In this document: piece by piece, positions 9,664 through 18,428 of the stretch
How positions within the stretch are numbered: position 1 is the stretch's first letter
How the letters are laid out: each line of letters opens with the position of its first letter
Assembly (NCBI GenBank): GCA_020442475.1
Contig: JAGRKA010000015.1
Location: forward strand, 1 to 40,018
Reading direction: 5' to 3'
Source: Alphaproteobacteria bacterium
GTDB taxonomy: Bacteria; Pseudomonadota; Alphaproteobacteria; Micavibrionales; Micavibrionaceae
DNA: 40,018 nt
Translations under genes and position numbers: made by a program
Notes under the pieces: model-generated
Database searches by the model: none
What the model was told of the DNA's origin: nothing
Seen by the model: the letters and a program-made list of their open reading frames with translations, nothing else

Positions 9664-10641
9664 TTATGAATTGGGTCTGCTAAGCATGTCCAGTAGAGGA
9701 ACAACCTGTTTACCGGGGCCGGTTGCCTTATTTCCTGCAATTCCATGATAAGCACTTAGACCGCTAACCTCTGGGATAGAGGCCCATACACCCGCCAATG
9801 CGTTTTGTATCGTATTTTTATGCTCTGTCGCACCGTTAAAAAATTCAGCCAGTTTTTGCTGAGCAACACCGGGGCTTCTTGAAATTTGGTCATAGAACCG
9901 CGTGATCGCCAATTGTCTTTGGATTTCAGGTGTAAATTTCGTGGTATTGGGGTCCAAACCAAGCTTTCCAACATAGTCTTTTAATGTGGCATGGTTGAAC
10001 TGGTATTTCCCCATAGGTGAATGCGTCCCGGAAGCAATCATTCTTTTTTGCATATCATAAATTTGAGAGATCGTCATATCGGTCAAATTATGGTCTTTTC
10101 CAAATTTCCTCCATGCACCACTGAAAATTGTGTTATAGCCTGCACCTTCTGCTTTCCCTATAAAATCGAGGAGATGCTGCATTTTTTCCATGTAGGTGCC
10201 GCCGAGTGATTGATATTGGGCAATCTTTTCACGATCATTTGTTTCATAGGCTGTGCGTACGTCATTGGCTATATTAGTAGCATCATCGACAGCTTTTTTC
10301 ATCACCGCATAGCCGGGTTGCCTTTTCCAGTGCTCATTGTACATCGAGCCATCCGAAGTATCACCAAAGCCATATCTGTCTTTTTTTACATAAAAATCTT
10401 CAAGGTTTCCTCCCATCATCCCACTAAATAATGCAAAAACTAGTTCGAAAAAGATTCCAAAAAACTCTCCACCACCGAAGCTCTGCACATGGAAATGTTC
10501 GCGGAGAAGGCGATCATTTTTCTTTTCACGATTGGCCGAATTTTGGAAGGTTTCGCTGATTTGATCATCAAGAGAAAGGGTGCCAGTTTTGGACTCAACC
10601 GGCGGATCGACAGCATTCTCGTTGTCGTCAACAACGCTCAT
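9664..10641 (-). CDS. Protein with a C-terminal lambda-R-like endolysin domain
   Basis: This 325-residue protein starts at ATG 10641. An upstream in-frame GTG at 10647 lies inside the ribosome site, so it is not the start. Residues 1-55 are charged and probably disordered, and 58-77 form a hydrophobic stretch (FFGIFFELVFALFSGMMGG) that may be membrane-associated. Residues ~155-300 resemble phage lambda R-type transglycosylases: LLDFIGKAEGAGYNTIFSG with candidate catalytic Glu165, then SPMGKYQFNHATLKDY and TPEIQRQLAITRFYDQ. No signal peptide and no holin, spanin or other phage genes are present. It looks AT-richer than its neighbours. A role in cell-wall cleavage is inferred; phage lysis is not supported by context. 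Confidence 0.72.
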   Translation of the reverse strand: MSVVDDNENAVDPPVESKTGTLSLDDQISETFQNSANREKKNDRLLREHFHVQSFGGGEFFGIFFELVFALFSGMMGGNLEDFYVKKDRYGFGDTSDGSMYNEHWKRQPGYAVMKKAVDDATNIANDVRTAYETNDREKIAQYQSLGGTYMEKMQHLLDFIGKAEGAGYNTIFSGAWRKFGKDHNLTDMTISQIYDMQKRMIASGTHSPMGKYQFNHATLKDYVGKLGLDPNTTKFTPEIQRQLAITRFYDQISRSPGVAQQKLAEFFNGATEHKNTIQNALAGVWASIPEVSGLSAYHGIAGNKATGPGKQVVPLLDMLSRPNS

Positions 10642-10654
10642 AAACACACCCTCT
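10642..10654 (-). promoter_or_regulatory. Ribosome site AGAGGGTGTGTTT
   Basis: The minus strand immediately before ATG 10641 reads AGAGGGTGTGTTT, nearly identical to the leader at 12229-12241 (AGAGGGTGTGTGA). The AGAGGG core is a good Shine-Dalgarno at 7 bases. The conserved TGTGT spacer is beyond what ribosome binding needs. Confidence 0.65.
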
Positions 10655-10755
10655 TTTAAGGTTCCAATCTTTATTGGCCGCTTTGCGGCTTCTTATGCCC
10701 CTATTGTACGGATTTTTAACCCTTACGTCAAATTTTTGACTGTTTCTGAGGGTGC

Positions 10756-12228
10756 CTAGCCCATGGGATTAAAGGCCAGCGTGTTGTTAGCCTGCTGCTG
10801 CGGGCCATCCTGCTGGTAGGCGGGTCCGGGCTGAGTGGTTTGAGGGGTGTTCGCGGCGGCGCCCCCGAAGGCCAAAGACGTTTTACCGGCATCCATGTCT
10901 TTCTCAACAGACATTTTGCTGGCCGTAAACTCTTGCGTATTTTTAACCGTGACCAGATTTTTATCCGTCATATGAATGTCGGGGCGAGCATCAAGCTCCG
11001 TCAGAAGTTGATCGAAATGGCTCTCCGGAATGCCTTTTTCCGCCGCCATTTCAAGCACCTGATCCTTGCTCATCATCACGCTGCCGGCGATGGCGCTGGC
11101 AATGTCGTTAATATTCGCATCAATAGCCATTTGCCCGGCATCCGGCGCGGGAGCCGGGGCCTCAAAATCTGTATCGGTCGTCGTGCCTGCCGTTGCGGCC
11201 TCAAGCGTCACGCCGCGGCGAAGGGCTTCTTGCTCGACCTGTTCAAGCGCTACTTGCGTATCCGCCTCCTGCGCCAGCAAATCTTCTTCCTGCACGAATA
11301 AATCGAAGGACTCGCTTAGCCCGTCATTGGCCGCAAGCCGGTTTTCCCGTTCCGCCGCCGCCATGTCCGCATCCGCGATCAGCTTCCCTTCTGCAAGTTG
11401 GGTCGTAATAGCTTCAAGCGCAGAATCGGGTACGGGATAATTCTCTCCATTATCACCGATATAGTAATACCCGCCCTGTTCGTCCTGATAGACGATCCGT
11501 TCCGCCTCGACAAACGGCACGGTATAGGTCACGTAATTCTTTGATTCATTAAGATTTTCAACCGCTTCCAGCGCCGTATCGATCTTTGTGTCAACGGCGA
11601 CCTGCTGTTCCAGAACACCGGCTTGGCGATCTCGGATATAGGCAAGGCCCGCGCTCAACTCCTCATAAGCCTCCTGAAGCTCATGCAGCGCCATTTCGCT
11701 CCAGAGCATCTCAAGATGGAAATGATCGTTATCGCGGCCTTTTTCCTGACCGTGGCTGTAATGCTCGCCCGCTTCGCTGCGAATCCGGTTCATTAAAAGT
11801 GCCTGAAGCGCTACGGGCAGCACGCCCGAGAGGCTGAAAATATTGACTTCGCTCAACGTTTCATTATCAATCGCAGCCTGCACAGCGGCTTCGAAGGCGC
11901 GTGGATCCTGTTGTTCCCGCGGACCAGCGATTTTATCGAGAAAACTCAAAAAGTTGAGATGGCTTGGAATCGTTGCGCTGATGCGGTTGAGATCAAAGCT
12001 CTGCGTGAAATCGCGGACGGCCTGATAAAAACCGGAACCTTCTTGCTGATAAAGCCGGTCGAATCTCATACCGGCAGGATCTTCTTGTGAAAGCGTTTCG
12101 GGCGTTTGGTCCGGAGGCGCGCCGGTCAATCCGGCAAAAGGCTCCTGCGACGGGAACACCTGCTCTGCAAGCGTTTCCCCGATGGAGGCGTTATTTTCTC
12201 TATATCCGTTATCCGGATTTTTGGCCAT
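10756..12228 (-). CDS. Acidic, Gln/Ala-rich protein of unknown function
   Basis: I do not recognise this 490-residue protein. It is acidic and soluble, without signal peptide or membrane segments. The N-terminal ~55 residues are polar and disordered. Residues ~60-230 are helical, including HFHLEMLWSEMALHELQEAY, and may form coiled coils. A small Tyr/Gly-rich beta element, VYQDEQGGYYYIGDNGENYP, lies at ~255. The region ~290-340 is Glu-rich helix. The C-terminus is a Gln/Pro/Asn tail ending FNPMG. Its leader AGAGGGTGTGTGA matches that of the endolysin-domain gene 108 bases downstream, with which it is probably co-expressed. Its general style (disordered ends, Gln-rich linkers) recalls the 636-residue protein at 4075-5985. 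Confidence 0.78.
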   Translation of the reverse strand: MAKNPDNGYRENNASIGETLAEQVFPSQEPFAGLTGAPPDQTPETLSQEDPAGMRFDRLYQQEGSGFYQAVRDFTQSFDLNRISATIPSHLNFLSFLDKIAGPREQQDPRAFEAAVQAAIDNETLSEVNIFSLSGVLPVALQALLMNRIRSEAGEHYSHGQEKGRDNDHFHLEMLWSEMALHELQEAYEELSAGLAYIRDRQAGVLEQQVAVDTKIDTALEAVENLNESKNYVTYTVPFVEAERIVYQDEQGGYYYIGDNGENYPVPDSALEAITTQLAEGKLIADADMAAAERENRLAANDGLSESFDLFVQEEDLLAQEADTQVALEQVEQEALRRGVTLEAATAGTTTDTDFEAPAPAPDAGQMAIDANINDIASAIAGSVMMSKDQVLEMAAEKGIPESHFDQLLTELDARPDIHMTDKNLVTVKNTQEFTASKMSVEKDMDAGKTSLAFGGAAANTPQTTQPGPAYQQDGPQQQANNTLAFNPMG

Positions 12229-12241
12229 TCACACACCCTCT
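12229..12241 (-). promoter_or_regulatory. Ribosome site AGAGGGTGTGTGA
   Basis: The 13 bases before ATG 12228 on the minus strand share AGAGGGTGTGT with the leader of the gene starting at 10641. The rest of the 254-base gap up to ahcY is AT-rich and presumably carries the promoter, but I cannot assign -35/-10 boxes with confidence. Confidence 0.65.
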
Positions 12242-12412
12242 CCATATCAGCCGCCCGGTTTCATTATTTTTTAGGGGCAAACTTTAATATGAAAATAGTC
12301 TTTAAAAGTTTATTTTGTCTTAATATCGCGCTTAAAACGCTTATTTTCTTTGTTTCTTTCAAGTATACCCGATTTTCTCCCATCAATGCCAGATTCATAG
12401 GATAACACGTAC

Positions 12413-12439
12413 AAACGCCCCCGATGGACGGGGGCGTTT
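12413..12439 (-). terminator. Rho-independent terminator of ahcY
   Basis: A perfect 11-bp stem, AAACGCCCCCG (12413-12423) paired with CGGGGGCGTTT (12429-12439), encloses a 5-base loop. On the minus strand it lies 44 bases after the ahcY stop and is followed by GT and a mixed tract. On the plus strand it is followed by TATCT. With no plus-strand gene upstream, it most likely ends the ahcY transcript. Confidence 0.8.
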
Positions 12440-12482
12440 TATCTCAAAGCCTTAAGCTGTCTTACATTTTAAGGGTAGAAAT

Positions 12483-13793
12483 CTAATACCGGTAATCATC
12501 TTTCTTAAACGGACCCTTGACGGATACGCCGATATAATCGGCCTGTTCTTCCGTCAATGTCGAAAGCTTCGCGCCAACCTTCTCAAGGTGCAGCATGGCA
12601 ACTTTTTCATCCAGATGCTTCGGCAAGACGTAAACCTTATTCTCATATTCGCCGTGATTATTCCACAGTTCGATCTGGGCAAGGGTCTGGTTCGTAAAGC
12701 TTGCACTCATGACAAAGGAGGGGTGGCCCGTGCCGCAACCCAGATTGACAAGACGGCCCTCTGCCAGCAGGATAATCCGCTTGCCGCCCGGAAATTCGAC
12801 CTCATCGACCTGCGGCTTGATATTCGTCCACTTCATGTTGCGTAAAGGCTCAACTTGAATTTCATTGTCGAAATGGCCGATATTGCACACGATCGCACGA
12901 TCTTTCATGGCCCGCATATGATCGACTGTGATCACGTCTTTATTCCCGGTTGTCGTCACGAAAATATCTCCGCGCGGTGCGGCCTCTTCCATCGTAACAA
13001 CCTCGAACCCTTCCATAGCGGCCTGAAGCGCGCAGATCGGGTCGATCTCCGTGACCAGAACGCGCGCACCGGCAGAACGCAGACTTTCGGCAGAGCCTTT
13101 CCCCACGTCACCGTAACCGGCGCATACGGCGATTTTCCCGGCCATCATAACATCCGTTGCGCGCTTGATCCCGTCCACGAGGCTCTCGCGGCAACCATAT
13201 TTATTGTCGAATTTCGACTTGGTCACTGAATCGTTCACATTGATCACCGGGCAAAGCAGGTCACCTTTTTTCGCCAACGTGGACAAGCGCAGCACGCCAG
13301 TCGTCGTTTCTTCGGAAATGCCGCGAATTTCTTCGAAATAGGCGGGGTATTTATCATGCATCATCAAGGATAGATCACCGCCGTCATCGAGGATCATATT
13401 AGGCTTCCAGCCGCCGGGGCCGTTGATCGTCTGCTCAATGCACCAGAGATAGTCTTCTTCCGTCTCCCCCTTCCAGGCGAAAACGGGAATGCCCGCCGCC
13501 GCAATTGCCGCCGCCGCATGGTCCTGCGTCGAGAAAATGTTGCACGAGCTCCAACGCACGTCTGCACCTAGCGCCGTGAGTGTTTCAATCAGCACGGCTG
13601 TCTGGATCGTCATATGGAGGCAACCTGCAATCCGGGCACCCTTAAGTGGCTGTTTGGCCGCATATTCTTCGCGTGTCGCCATCAGGCCCGGCATTTCGCT
13701 CTCAGCGATCGAGATTTCCTTACGGCCCCATTCGGCCAGAGCCATATCGGCGACTTTATAGTCCTGTTTAAGGGGCTGGGGCTGTGCGGTCAT
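12483..13793 (-). CDS. ahcY: Adenosylhomocysteinase (S-adenosyl-L-homocysteine hydrolase)
   Basis: This 436-residue NAD-dependent enzyme splits S-adenosylhomocysteine into adenosine and homocysteine, closing the methyl cycle that MetE and MetF (right end of window) also serve. Visible features are [15 protein letters not shown] (~58-72), [19 protein letters not shown] (~187-205), the NAD-binding [13 protein letters not shown] (226-238), the C-terminal [18 protein letters not shown], and a terminal KKDDYRY typical of the family. The start ATG 13793 has a strong ribosome site (AAGAGGAG, ~7 bases). I found no SAH or SAM riboswitch in the 93-base leader. In many alphaproteobacteria ahcY lies downstream of chvG-hprK-PTS genes. 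Here chvG is nearby but hprK and the PTS genes are absent. Confidence 0.97.
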   Translation of the reverse strand: MTAQPQPLKQDYKVADMALAEWGRKEISIAESEMPGLMATREEYAAKQPLKGARIAGCLHMTIQTAVLIETLTALGADVRWSSCNIFSTQDHAAAAIAAAGIPVFAWKGETEEDYLWCIEQTINGPGGWKPNMILDDGGDLSLMMHDKYPAYFEEIRGISEETTTGVLRLSTLAKKGDLLCPVINVNDSVTKSKFDNKYGCRESLVDGIKRATDVMMAGKIAVCAGYGDVGKGSAESLRSAGARVLVTEIDPICALQAAMEGFEVVTMEEAAPRGDIFVTTTGNKDVITVDHMRAMKDRAIVCNIGHFDNEIQVEPLRNMKWTNIKPQVDEVEFPGGKRIILLAEGRLVNLGCGTGHPSFVMSASFTNQTLAQIELWNNHGEYENKVYVLPKHLDEKVAMLHLEKVGAKLSTLTEEQADYIGVSVKGPFKKDDYRY

Positions 13794-13866
13794 GAATTTT
13801 CTCCTCTTGGATCTTTTAGGTACGAATCGGATCAGCCCGTCATAAATAAGCGTTTTTTTAAGGGGA

Positions 13867-13884
13867 ATCCATGTTAATATGGAT
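13867..13884. promoter_or_regulatory. Imperfect palindrome between ahcY and a divergent ORFan
   Basis: ATCCATGTTAATATGGAT is an 18-bp inverted repeat with one mismatched pair. It lies in the 93-base divergent region, directly before the ATG at 13887. It could be an operator for either gene. No regulator motif that I know matches it. Confidence 0.3.
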
Positions 13885-13886
13885 GC

Positions 13887-14282
13887 ATGAGCCTTAAATT
13901 TAACGATAAAAGCGAAAAACCGCGTTTTATATACAAGCGTAACCCCTTGGTGGAAAACGCTTTTCAGATCTTTGAGTTTAAGGACGATAAAGAAAACTAT
14001 GAGCCGGTGGGGGATTATACCCTGATCGACACAAGCGAAGACCCGGAACTGACCGAAAAAAACGTCATGAATCTGGTGTCGCGTCTGAATGGAAGAAAAG
14101 AACTCATCAATGTGTCTAATTTGACTTCAGGACAGCTTTTATATAACATAGTAGACGATACGGAAGAGAGCGAAAAAGTAACAATCATGCTCCGGTCCCA
14201 CGATAAAAAGGGCGTATCCAAAGAAAATGCGGTGATAAAAATAGAGAAAGGTGTGTTCGATGATATACGAATTAAATCGTAG
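13887..14282 (+). CDS. Hypothetical small protein, possible beta-rich fold
   Basis: This 131-residue soluble, charged protein does not match a family I know. The pattern of short alternating strands and turns ([47 protein letters not shown]) suggests a small beta-rich domain. It has no signal peptide. The start ATG 13887 has only a poor ribosome site. It is divergent from ahcY, and its last 23 bases overlap a 44-codon frame with a better ribosome site. It occupies the position where hprK and PTS genes are often found between chvG and ahcY in relatives. Confidence 0.6.
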   Translation: MSLKFNDKSEKPRFIYKRNPLVENAFQIFEFKDDKENYEPVGDYTLIDTSEDPELTEKNVMNLVSRLNGRKELINVSNLTSGQLLYNIVDDTEESEKVTIMLRSHDKKGVSKENAVIKIEKGVFDDIRIKS

Positions 14283-14394
14283 CGGAGTCGGCTTCGTTAT
14301 GGGCGGTGTGTGTGCCGCTTCCAATTCTAACAATTTTGATGCAAAACCGGCCCCCACTGTGTCCTTTACGGCGCCAGATATGAGTGGTCCTTGA
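14260..14394 (+). CDS. Candidate 44-residue small protein
   Basis: This short frame starts with ATG 14260 within the end of the preceding gene (23-base overlap, different frame) and ends TGA 14394. A ribosome site GAGAAAGGTGTG lies 5-10 bases upstream. The peptide begins [12 protein letters not shown], then VMGGVCAASNSNNF, then a Pro/Ala tail ending PDMSGP. It has a GG-V-C-A segment in the middle and a single Cys. Overlap with the gene before and a proper ribosome site argue for translation, but with so few codons the frame could be chance. A secreted or modified peptide is only a guess. Confidence 0.4.
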   Translation: MIYELNRSGVGFVMGGVCAASNSNNFDAKPAPTVSFTAPDMSGP

Positions 14395-14455
14395 TCATCA
14401 ATATAAAAATCCTGCGTATCTCCGGCCAACCATAAAACAGAAAAGGGTGTAAACG

Positions 14456-14569
14456 ATGAGCAAAATTGAAAAGCAAGGTGACCTGACAAGCTTGTTCTGC
14501 TCGAACGCTGCATGCGTGACAGGGCAAGTGAATGTTCCGTCAAATACGTTTGAGATCAACCAACCCTAG
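14456..14569 (+). CDS. Candidate 37-residue small protein
   Basis: This short frame from ATG 14456 to TAG 14569 has a good ribosome site (AAAAGGGTG, 7 bases before the ATG). The peptide begins MSKIEKQGDLTSLF, then CSNAACVTGQVNV, and ends NTFEINQP. Its two Cys are separated by four residues (C-S-N-A-A-C). It follows the 44-codon frame by 61 bases and stops exactly where the convergent chvG gene ends. Ribosome site, compact fit and the sibling frame upstream support it. I know no family for it. Confidence 0.45.
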   Translation: MSKIEKQGDLTSLFCSNAACVTGQVNVPSNTFEINQP

Positions 14570-16321
14570 TCACCCGGCGGCCAGATTCAGCACGATCGTA
14601 AAGCGAGCGCCAGTGGAGCGTCCTGTCGCCCCTTTAATGTTCTCGGCGAACATATCCCCGCCCAGCGCCGTGACGATCTGTTTGCAGATAGACAGGCCCA
14701 GCCCTGAATGCATGCCGTAATCTTCGTGGGCGGGCCGCTCCGAATAAAAACGCTCAAAAATCGCCTGTAGCTTACCTTCCGGAATGCCGGGCCCTTCATC
14801 TTCTATCTTAACAAAAACCCGCCGTTTCCCCGCAGACACGTGCACATGGATTTGCCCGCCTTTCGGCGAAAAAGACAGCGCATTGGACAACACGTTTTGA
14901 AAAACCTGCGCAAGACGGCTCTCAATCCCCCAGACATAAAGACCGCCTCCGCATTCGCCAGCCAGCCGAATCGAGACGTCATCAAGGGTCGTAACGCTAT
15001 GGGGTGTGTCATTCAAACCGTTATCCTGCGCCCGTTTCAGCGGATCCTTGTAAAGATCGATGATCCGGCCCAGAAGGCTCCATAGATCGACCTTCTCGAA
15101 ATTTTCACGGGAAAGTTCCGCATCCAGCCGGGATGCGCTGGAAATATCATTGATAAGCCGCTCCAGCCGGCTGATATCGTGCCCGATAATACCCATCAGC
15201 TTATCACGGTCCTTTTTGCCCTTAATGACCCCCAGAGTTTCCACAGCGCTGCGCAGGGATGTCAGCGGATTTTTTAACTCATGCGAAACGTCGGCCGCAA
15301 AAGACTCAATCGAATCCATCCGCTCATGGAGGGCTTGAGTCATTGAGCGCAGGACCAGGGATAACTCACCGATCTCATCATGTCGGTAGCTCATATCCGG
15401 GATTTCATTGTCACCGCGCTTGCCGGTACGAACGGATTCGGCAGCCTGCATCAAACGCCGCAAAGGCTTTGCGATCAAACCGGAGAGGTAGATAGAGAGT
15501 AAAATAGTGACAACCAGCGTACCGCCGAACATTTTTAAAACATCGATCCAGACCCGGCCGATATCGTTTTCGATATCCTGCGCACCACGCATCAGGAAAA
15601 CTGCGCCGAAGAGCTTTCCATCCTTCAGGATCGGCGCGGCGGCGGATAACAACATACGCTTGTCCCGCCCGGTCCAGGCCGATAAGACAGCATGCCCTTG
15701 CAACGCTTCCTCAATGTCCGGGTAATTGGCTATTTCGCCCTTTTCATTATACGGATATTCAGGGAATACACGGCGGTCCGGCAACAATTTCAAGATCGCG
15801 CCCGCCATATCTTTCAAAATTTCAACTGTATAGAGCGTCTCTTTGCGGGCTTTAGGCTGTGCGCTATAAAAATTTCCATTTTCATCTGCAATTTTTCTGG
15901 AATCCGCGATGAGCGCCCCGTTTTGATCGAACAGAAGTATGTCCTGATTCATTGTCCGGCTCAGACGCCGGATCATCCGTTCGGTGTTGCCTAACGATAC
16001 TGAAATACCGTCCTCTTGAAGCGCGCCTTCAGCCAAAGCCGCCGATATAAATTCCGCTTCAGTCTGGAAGGTTTCAAGCCGGGCCTCAACCAGATCGTTT
16101 TGATATTCGCTGAGATACAAAATACCGAATACAAGAGTTAAAAGAGCCAGCGCGTTGACAGCGATAATGCGGATCGTCAAGCCGGTAATCCGGCGTTCCG
16201 GGCCACCCCAGTACAGATCCATGATCTGCCCGAACTCAGGAAGCTCAGCGGGATGCTTTTTCCCAGACCACAAAGCGCGGTGTATCTTTTTATTCTTCTT
16301 TGTAGCGGTATCCGATTCCAT
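14570..16321 (-). CDS. chvG: ChvG/ExoS-type envelope sensor histidine kinase
   Basis: This 583-residue inner-membrane kinase has a cytoplasmic N-terminus (1-46), TM1 at ~47-70, a periplasmic sensor domain at ~72-258, TM2 at ~261-279, HAMP at ~280-335, and HisKA with phosphoaccepting His347 in [14 protein letters not shown]. The HATPase_c has an N-box ([11 protein letters not shown]), G1 ([11 protein letters not shown]) and G2 ([12 protein letters not shown]). Family knowledge: ChvG with ChvI senses acid and envelope stress and controls exopolysaccharide and envelope genes in alphaproteobacteria. Its start overlaps the end of chvI by 32 bases, indicating translational coupling. The usual downstream hprK is absent. 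Confidence 0.9.
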   Translation of the reverse strand: MESDTATKKNKKIHRALWSGKKHPAELPEFGQIMDLYWGGPERRITGLTIRIIAVNALALLTLVFGILYLSEYQNDLVEARLETFQTEAEFISAALAEGALQEDGISVSLGNTERMIRRLSRTMNQDILLFDQNGALIADSRKIADENGNFYSAQPKARKETLYTVEILKDMAGAILKLLPDRRVFPEYPYNEKGEIANYPDIEEALQGHAVLSAWTGRDKRMLLSAAAPILKDGKLFGAVFLMRGAQDIENDIGRVWIDVLKMFGGTLVVTILLSIYLSGLIAKPLRRLMQAAESVRTGKRGDNEIPDMSYRHDEIGELSLVLRSMTQALHERMDSIESFAADVSHELKNPLTSLRSAVETLGVIKGKKDRDKLMGIIGHDISRLERLINDISSASRLDAELSRENFEKVDLWSLLGRIIDLYKDPLKRAQDNGLNDTPHSVTTLDDVSIRLAGECGGGLYVWGIESRLAQVFQNVLSNALSFSPKGGQIHVHVSAGKRRVFVKIEDEGPGIPEGKLQAIFERFYSERPAHEDYGMHSGLGLSICKQIVTALGGDMFAENIKGATGRSTGARFTIVLNLAAG

Positions 16322-17015
16322 AGAGCGTCTCTATCTGGTTGAACTCTTTTTCAACATCTCTGAATTTTTTTCTGATGCGCTTGATATGCGAATCGATCGT
16401 CCGGTCGTCCACATAGATGTTCTCACCATAAGCGCCGTCAATCAACTGATCCCTGTTTTTGACATGGCCGGGCCGGATCGCAAGCGTCTTAAGCAAAAGA
16501 TATTCCGTAACGGTCAGGTTTACAGGCTGCCCTTTCCATGTGCACAGATGTCGGGAATCATCAAGCTCAAGCGAGCCACGGATGATTTTATCTTCGGTCG
16601 CAGATTTTTCGGATTCAGAACGGTCTGACGGTGGTGCAGCCAAAAGACTCTGGCGGCGTAAAAGAGAGCGGATACGCTCCAATAATAAGCGCTGCGAAAA
16701 AGGCTTGGTGATGTAGTCGTCCGCACCCATCCGCAAGCCTAAAACCTGGTCGATTTCATCGTCTTTGGATGTCAAAAAAATCACCGGAACGGATGAATGC
16801 TCTCGGAGTTTTTCAAGAAGCTCCAGCCCGTCCATTCGCGGCATCTTGATATCCAGCACTGCAAGGTCCGGCATAGCGCTCAGAATGCCCTCAAGACCTT
16901 CCTGCCCGTCATGATAGGTTTTAACCTCATAACCTTCCGCCTCCAGCGCCATGGACACGGAAGCAAGGATATTACGGTCGTCATCGACAAGAGCGATTTT
17001 AGGGGGTGTACTCAT
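16290..17015 (-). CDS. chvI: ChvI-type response regulator
   Basis: This 241-residue OmpR-family regulator has a receiver domain with acidic pocket DDD (11-13), phosphoacceptor Asp55 in [12 protein letters not shown], and Lys104 in [10 protein letters not shown]. It is followed by a winged-helix output domain (~135-235) with [15 protein letters not shown] chose ATG 17015 over a start 21 bases upstream because AAGGGGA lies at proper distance before it and the domain begins right after. It forms a pair with the overlapping chvG. It follows folC by 33 bases and may be read from the trpA-accD-folC transcript as well as its own promoter. Confidence 0.92.
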   Translation of the reverse strand: MSTPPKIALVDDDRNILASVSMALEAEGYEVKTYHDGQEGLEGILSAMPDLAVLDIKMPRMDGLELLEKLREHSSVPVIFLTSKDDEIDQVLGLRMGADDYITKPFSQRLLLERIRSLLRRQSLLAAPPSDRSESEKSATEDKIIRGSLELDDSRHLCTWKGQPVNLTVTEYLLLKTLAIRPGHVKNRDQLIDGAYGENIYVDDRTIDSHIKRIRKKFRDVEKEFNQIETLYGIGYRYKEE

Positions 17016-17048
17016 GTATTTTATATCCCCTTGCAAGCAGGTTTGAGG

Positions 17049-18422
17049 TCAGACCTTATTATGACCTCGACCGGGAAGATGTTTCAAGATATCTCCGGCC
17101 AGATAAAGCGATCCGGCGATTAAAATCCGTCCGGGCGTTGCGTCGGAGGCTGCGATAGCGCGGACTGCATTCTGTGCGCTTTCCGTGTCCCGGATTGGAA
17201 AACCCGCCGGCAAAAAGGCTTTAAGCGCCTGCGCACTCATCGCATTCGGTTCGCCGGGAATGGTCGTGAGCGTCAGGCTTTCAAGGCGGGGCAGAAGCGG
17301 TCCCAAAAACCCGCGCGGGTCCTTGTGGTTCATCATGGCCGTGACAAGATGAAGCGGTTTTCCATCCTGTAAGGCCCAAAGCTTGGCTTGAGCCGCCAGA
17401 GCCGCCCCCGCATCCGCGTTATGCCCACCATCAAGATAGAGTGTCCAACCCGGCGGCACCTCAAAAGCCGTGCCTTGTGCAAGTGTTGTCAGGTCTTGAA
17501 GCCGTGCCCGCCATGTAACCTGCTTCAACCCTTGTGCGGCAGCGTCCATGACACCGGGGAACTGTTTCTCAAGCAGGCATAGGGCGGCTAAAGCCGCACC
17601 TGCATTTTCGATCTGGTGTACGCCTGTAAGCGCCGGAGGCGGCAGAGTCAGCCTGTCGGTCCCAAACGTAAAATTCATACGCGCGGCTTTATCCTCTGCC
17701 CGGACGCTCCATTCCTGCCCGGAGCGGTAAAGCACTGAACCCGTTTCCGCCGCGCGGGTTTCAAAGACTGCCATCACACCGGCGGCCAAAGCCTCCGGTG
17801 TTTGGGTTCCGATCACGCACGGCACATTTTGTTTCATGATCCCGGCCTTCTCCGCCGCAATCAAAGGCAGCGTTTCACCCAGATACTCCATATGGTCGTA
17901 ACCGATAGCGTTAATAATCGTCACAAGCGGCTGTTCAACGATGTTCGTACAATCAAGCCGCCCGCCAAGCCCTGTTTCCAACAAGCAAATATCGGCGGTA
18001 ACACGGGAAAAGGCAGCCAAAGCCATCGCTGTCGTAACTTCGAAAAAGGTGACATCCTGCCCTGCATTCAGCGCCAAAGCCTCATCGATTAGCGTTTCAA
18101 GCGGGCCATCTGTAATCGGCTCTCCGGCCAGTACGATCCGTTCGTTAAAAGCAACAAGATGTGGAGATGTATAGGCGTGCACTTTATAACCGGCAGCCTC
18201 CAAAACGGCCCGGATCATCGCGGTGATCGAGCCTTTCCCGTTCGTTCCGGCGATATGGATGAGCGGGGGAAGTTTTCGGTGAGGGTTCCCGAAAGCCTCC
18301 AGCAACGCCAGATAGGGTGGCCGAAAGCCCAGATCGATCTGCTTTTCCCTATTTAAACTATAGAGATGACGCAGCTTGCTTTCGAGAGCAGCGCTGTCAT
18401 GCGTAAGATCGCTGGCATACAT
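17049..18422 (-). CDS. folC: Bifunctional folylpolyglutamate / dihydrofolate synthase
   Basis: This 457-residue Mur-ligase-family enzyme makes dihydrofolate from dihydropteroate plus Glu and extends the polyglutamate tail of folates. The ATP loop HIAGTNGKGSITAMI lies at ~57-71, followed by YTSPHLVAFNERI. The acidic GLGGRLDCTN and the C-terminal YLDGGHNADAGAAL (ligase domain) are typical. It starts 6 bases after the accD stop and is clearly co-transcribed with it. The trpA-accD-folC order is a hallmark of alphaproteobacteria. Confidence 0.95.
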   Translation of the reverse strand: MYASDLTHDSAALESKLRHLYSLNREKQIDLGFRPPYLALLEAFGNPHRKLPPLIHIAGTNGKGSITAMIRAVLEAAGYKVHAYTSPHLVAFNERIVLAGEPITDGPLETLIDEALALNAGQDVTFFEVTTAMALAAFSRVTADICLLETGLGGRLDCTNIVEQPLVTIINAIGYDHMEYLGETLPLIAAEKAGIMKQNVPCVIGTQTPEALAAGVMAVFETRAAETGSVLYRSGQEWSVRAEDKAARMNFTFGTDRLTLPPPALTGVHQIENAGAALAALCLLEKQFPGVMDAAAQGLKQVTWRARLQDLTTLAQGTAFEVPPGWTLYLDGGHNADAGAALAAQAKLWALQDGKPLHLVTAMMNHKDPRGFLGPLLPRLESLTLTTIPGEPNAMSAQALKAFLPAGFPIRDTESAQNAVRAIAASDATPGRILIAGSLYLAGDILKHLPGRGHNKV

Positions 18423-18428
18423 GATATA

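Noticed and set aside
8636..12228. Prophage lysis cassette
   Set aside because: The SLT protein has a signal peptide and the endolysin-domain protein has no holin, spanin or structural phage genes near it, so a prophage is not supported.
12289..12405. A 38-codon hydrophobic frame between ahcY and the 490-residue gene
   Set aside because: It lies antisense to the likely promoter region. The AT-rich sequence explains the Lys/Phe/Ile content, and the GGGGCAAA site is too far from the ATG.
13794..13886. SAH or SAM riboswitch upstream of ahcY
   Set aside because: The 93-base leader does not contain the conserved cores I know for the SAH, SAM-II or SAM/SAH aptamers, and it is mostly AT-rich.
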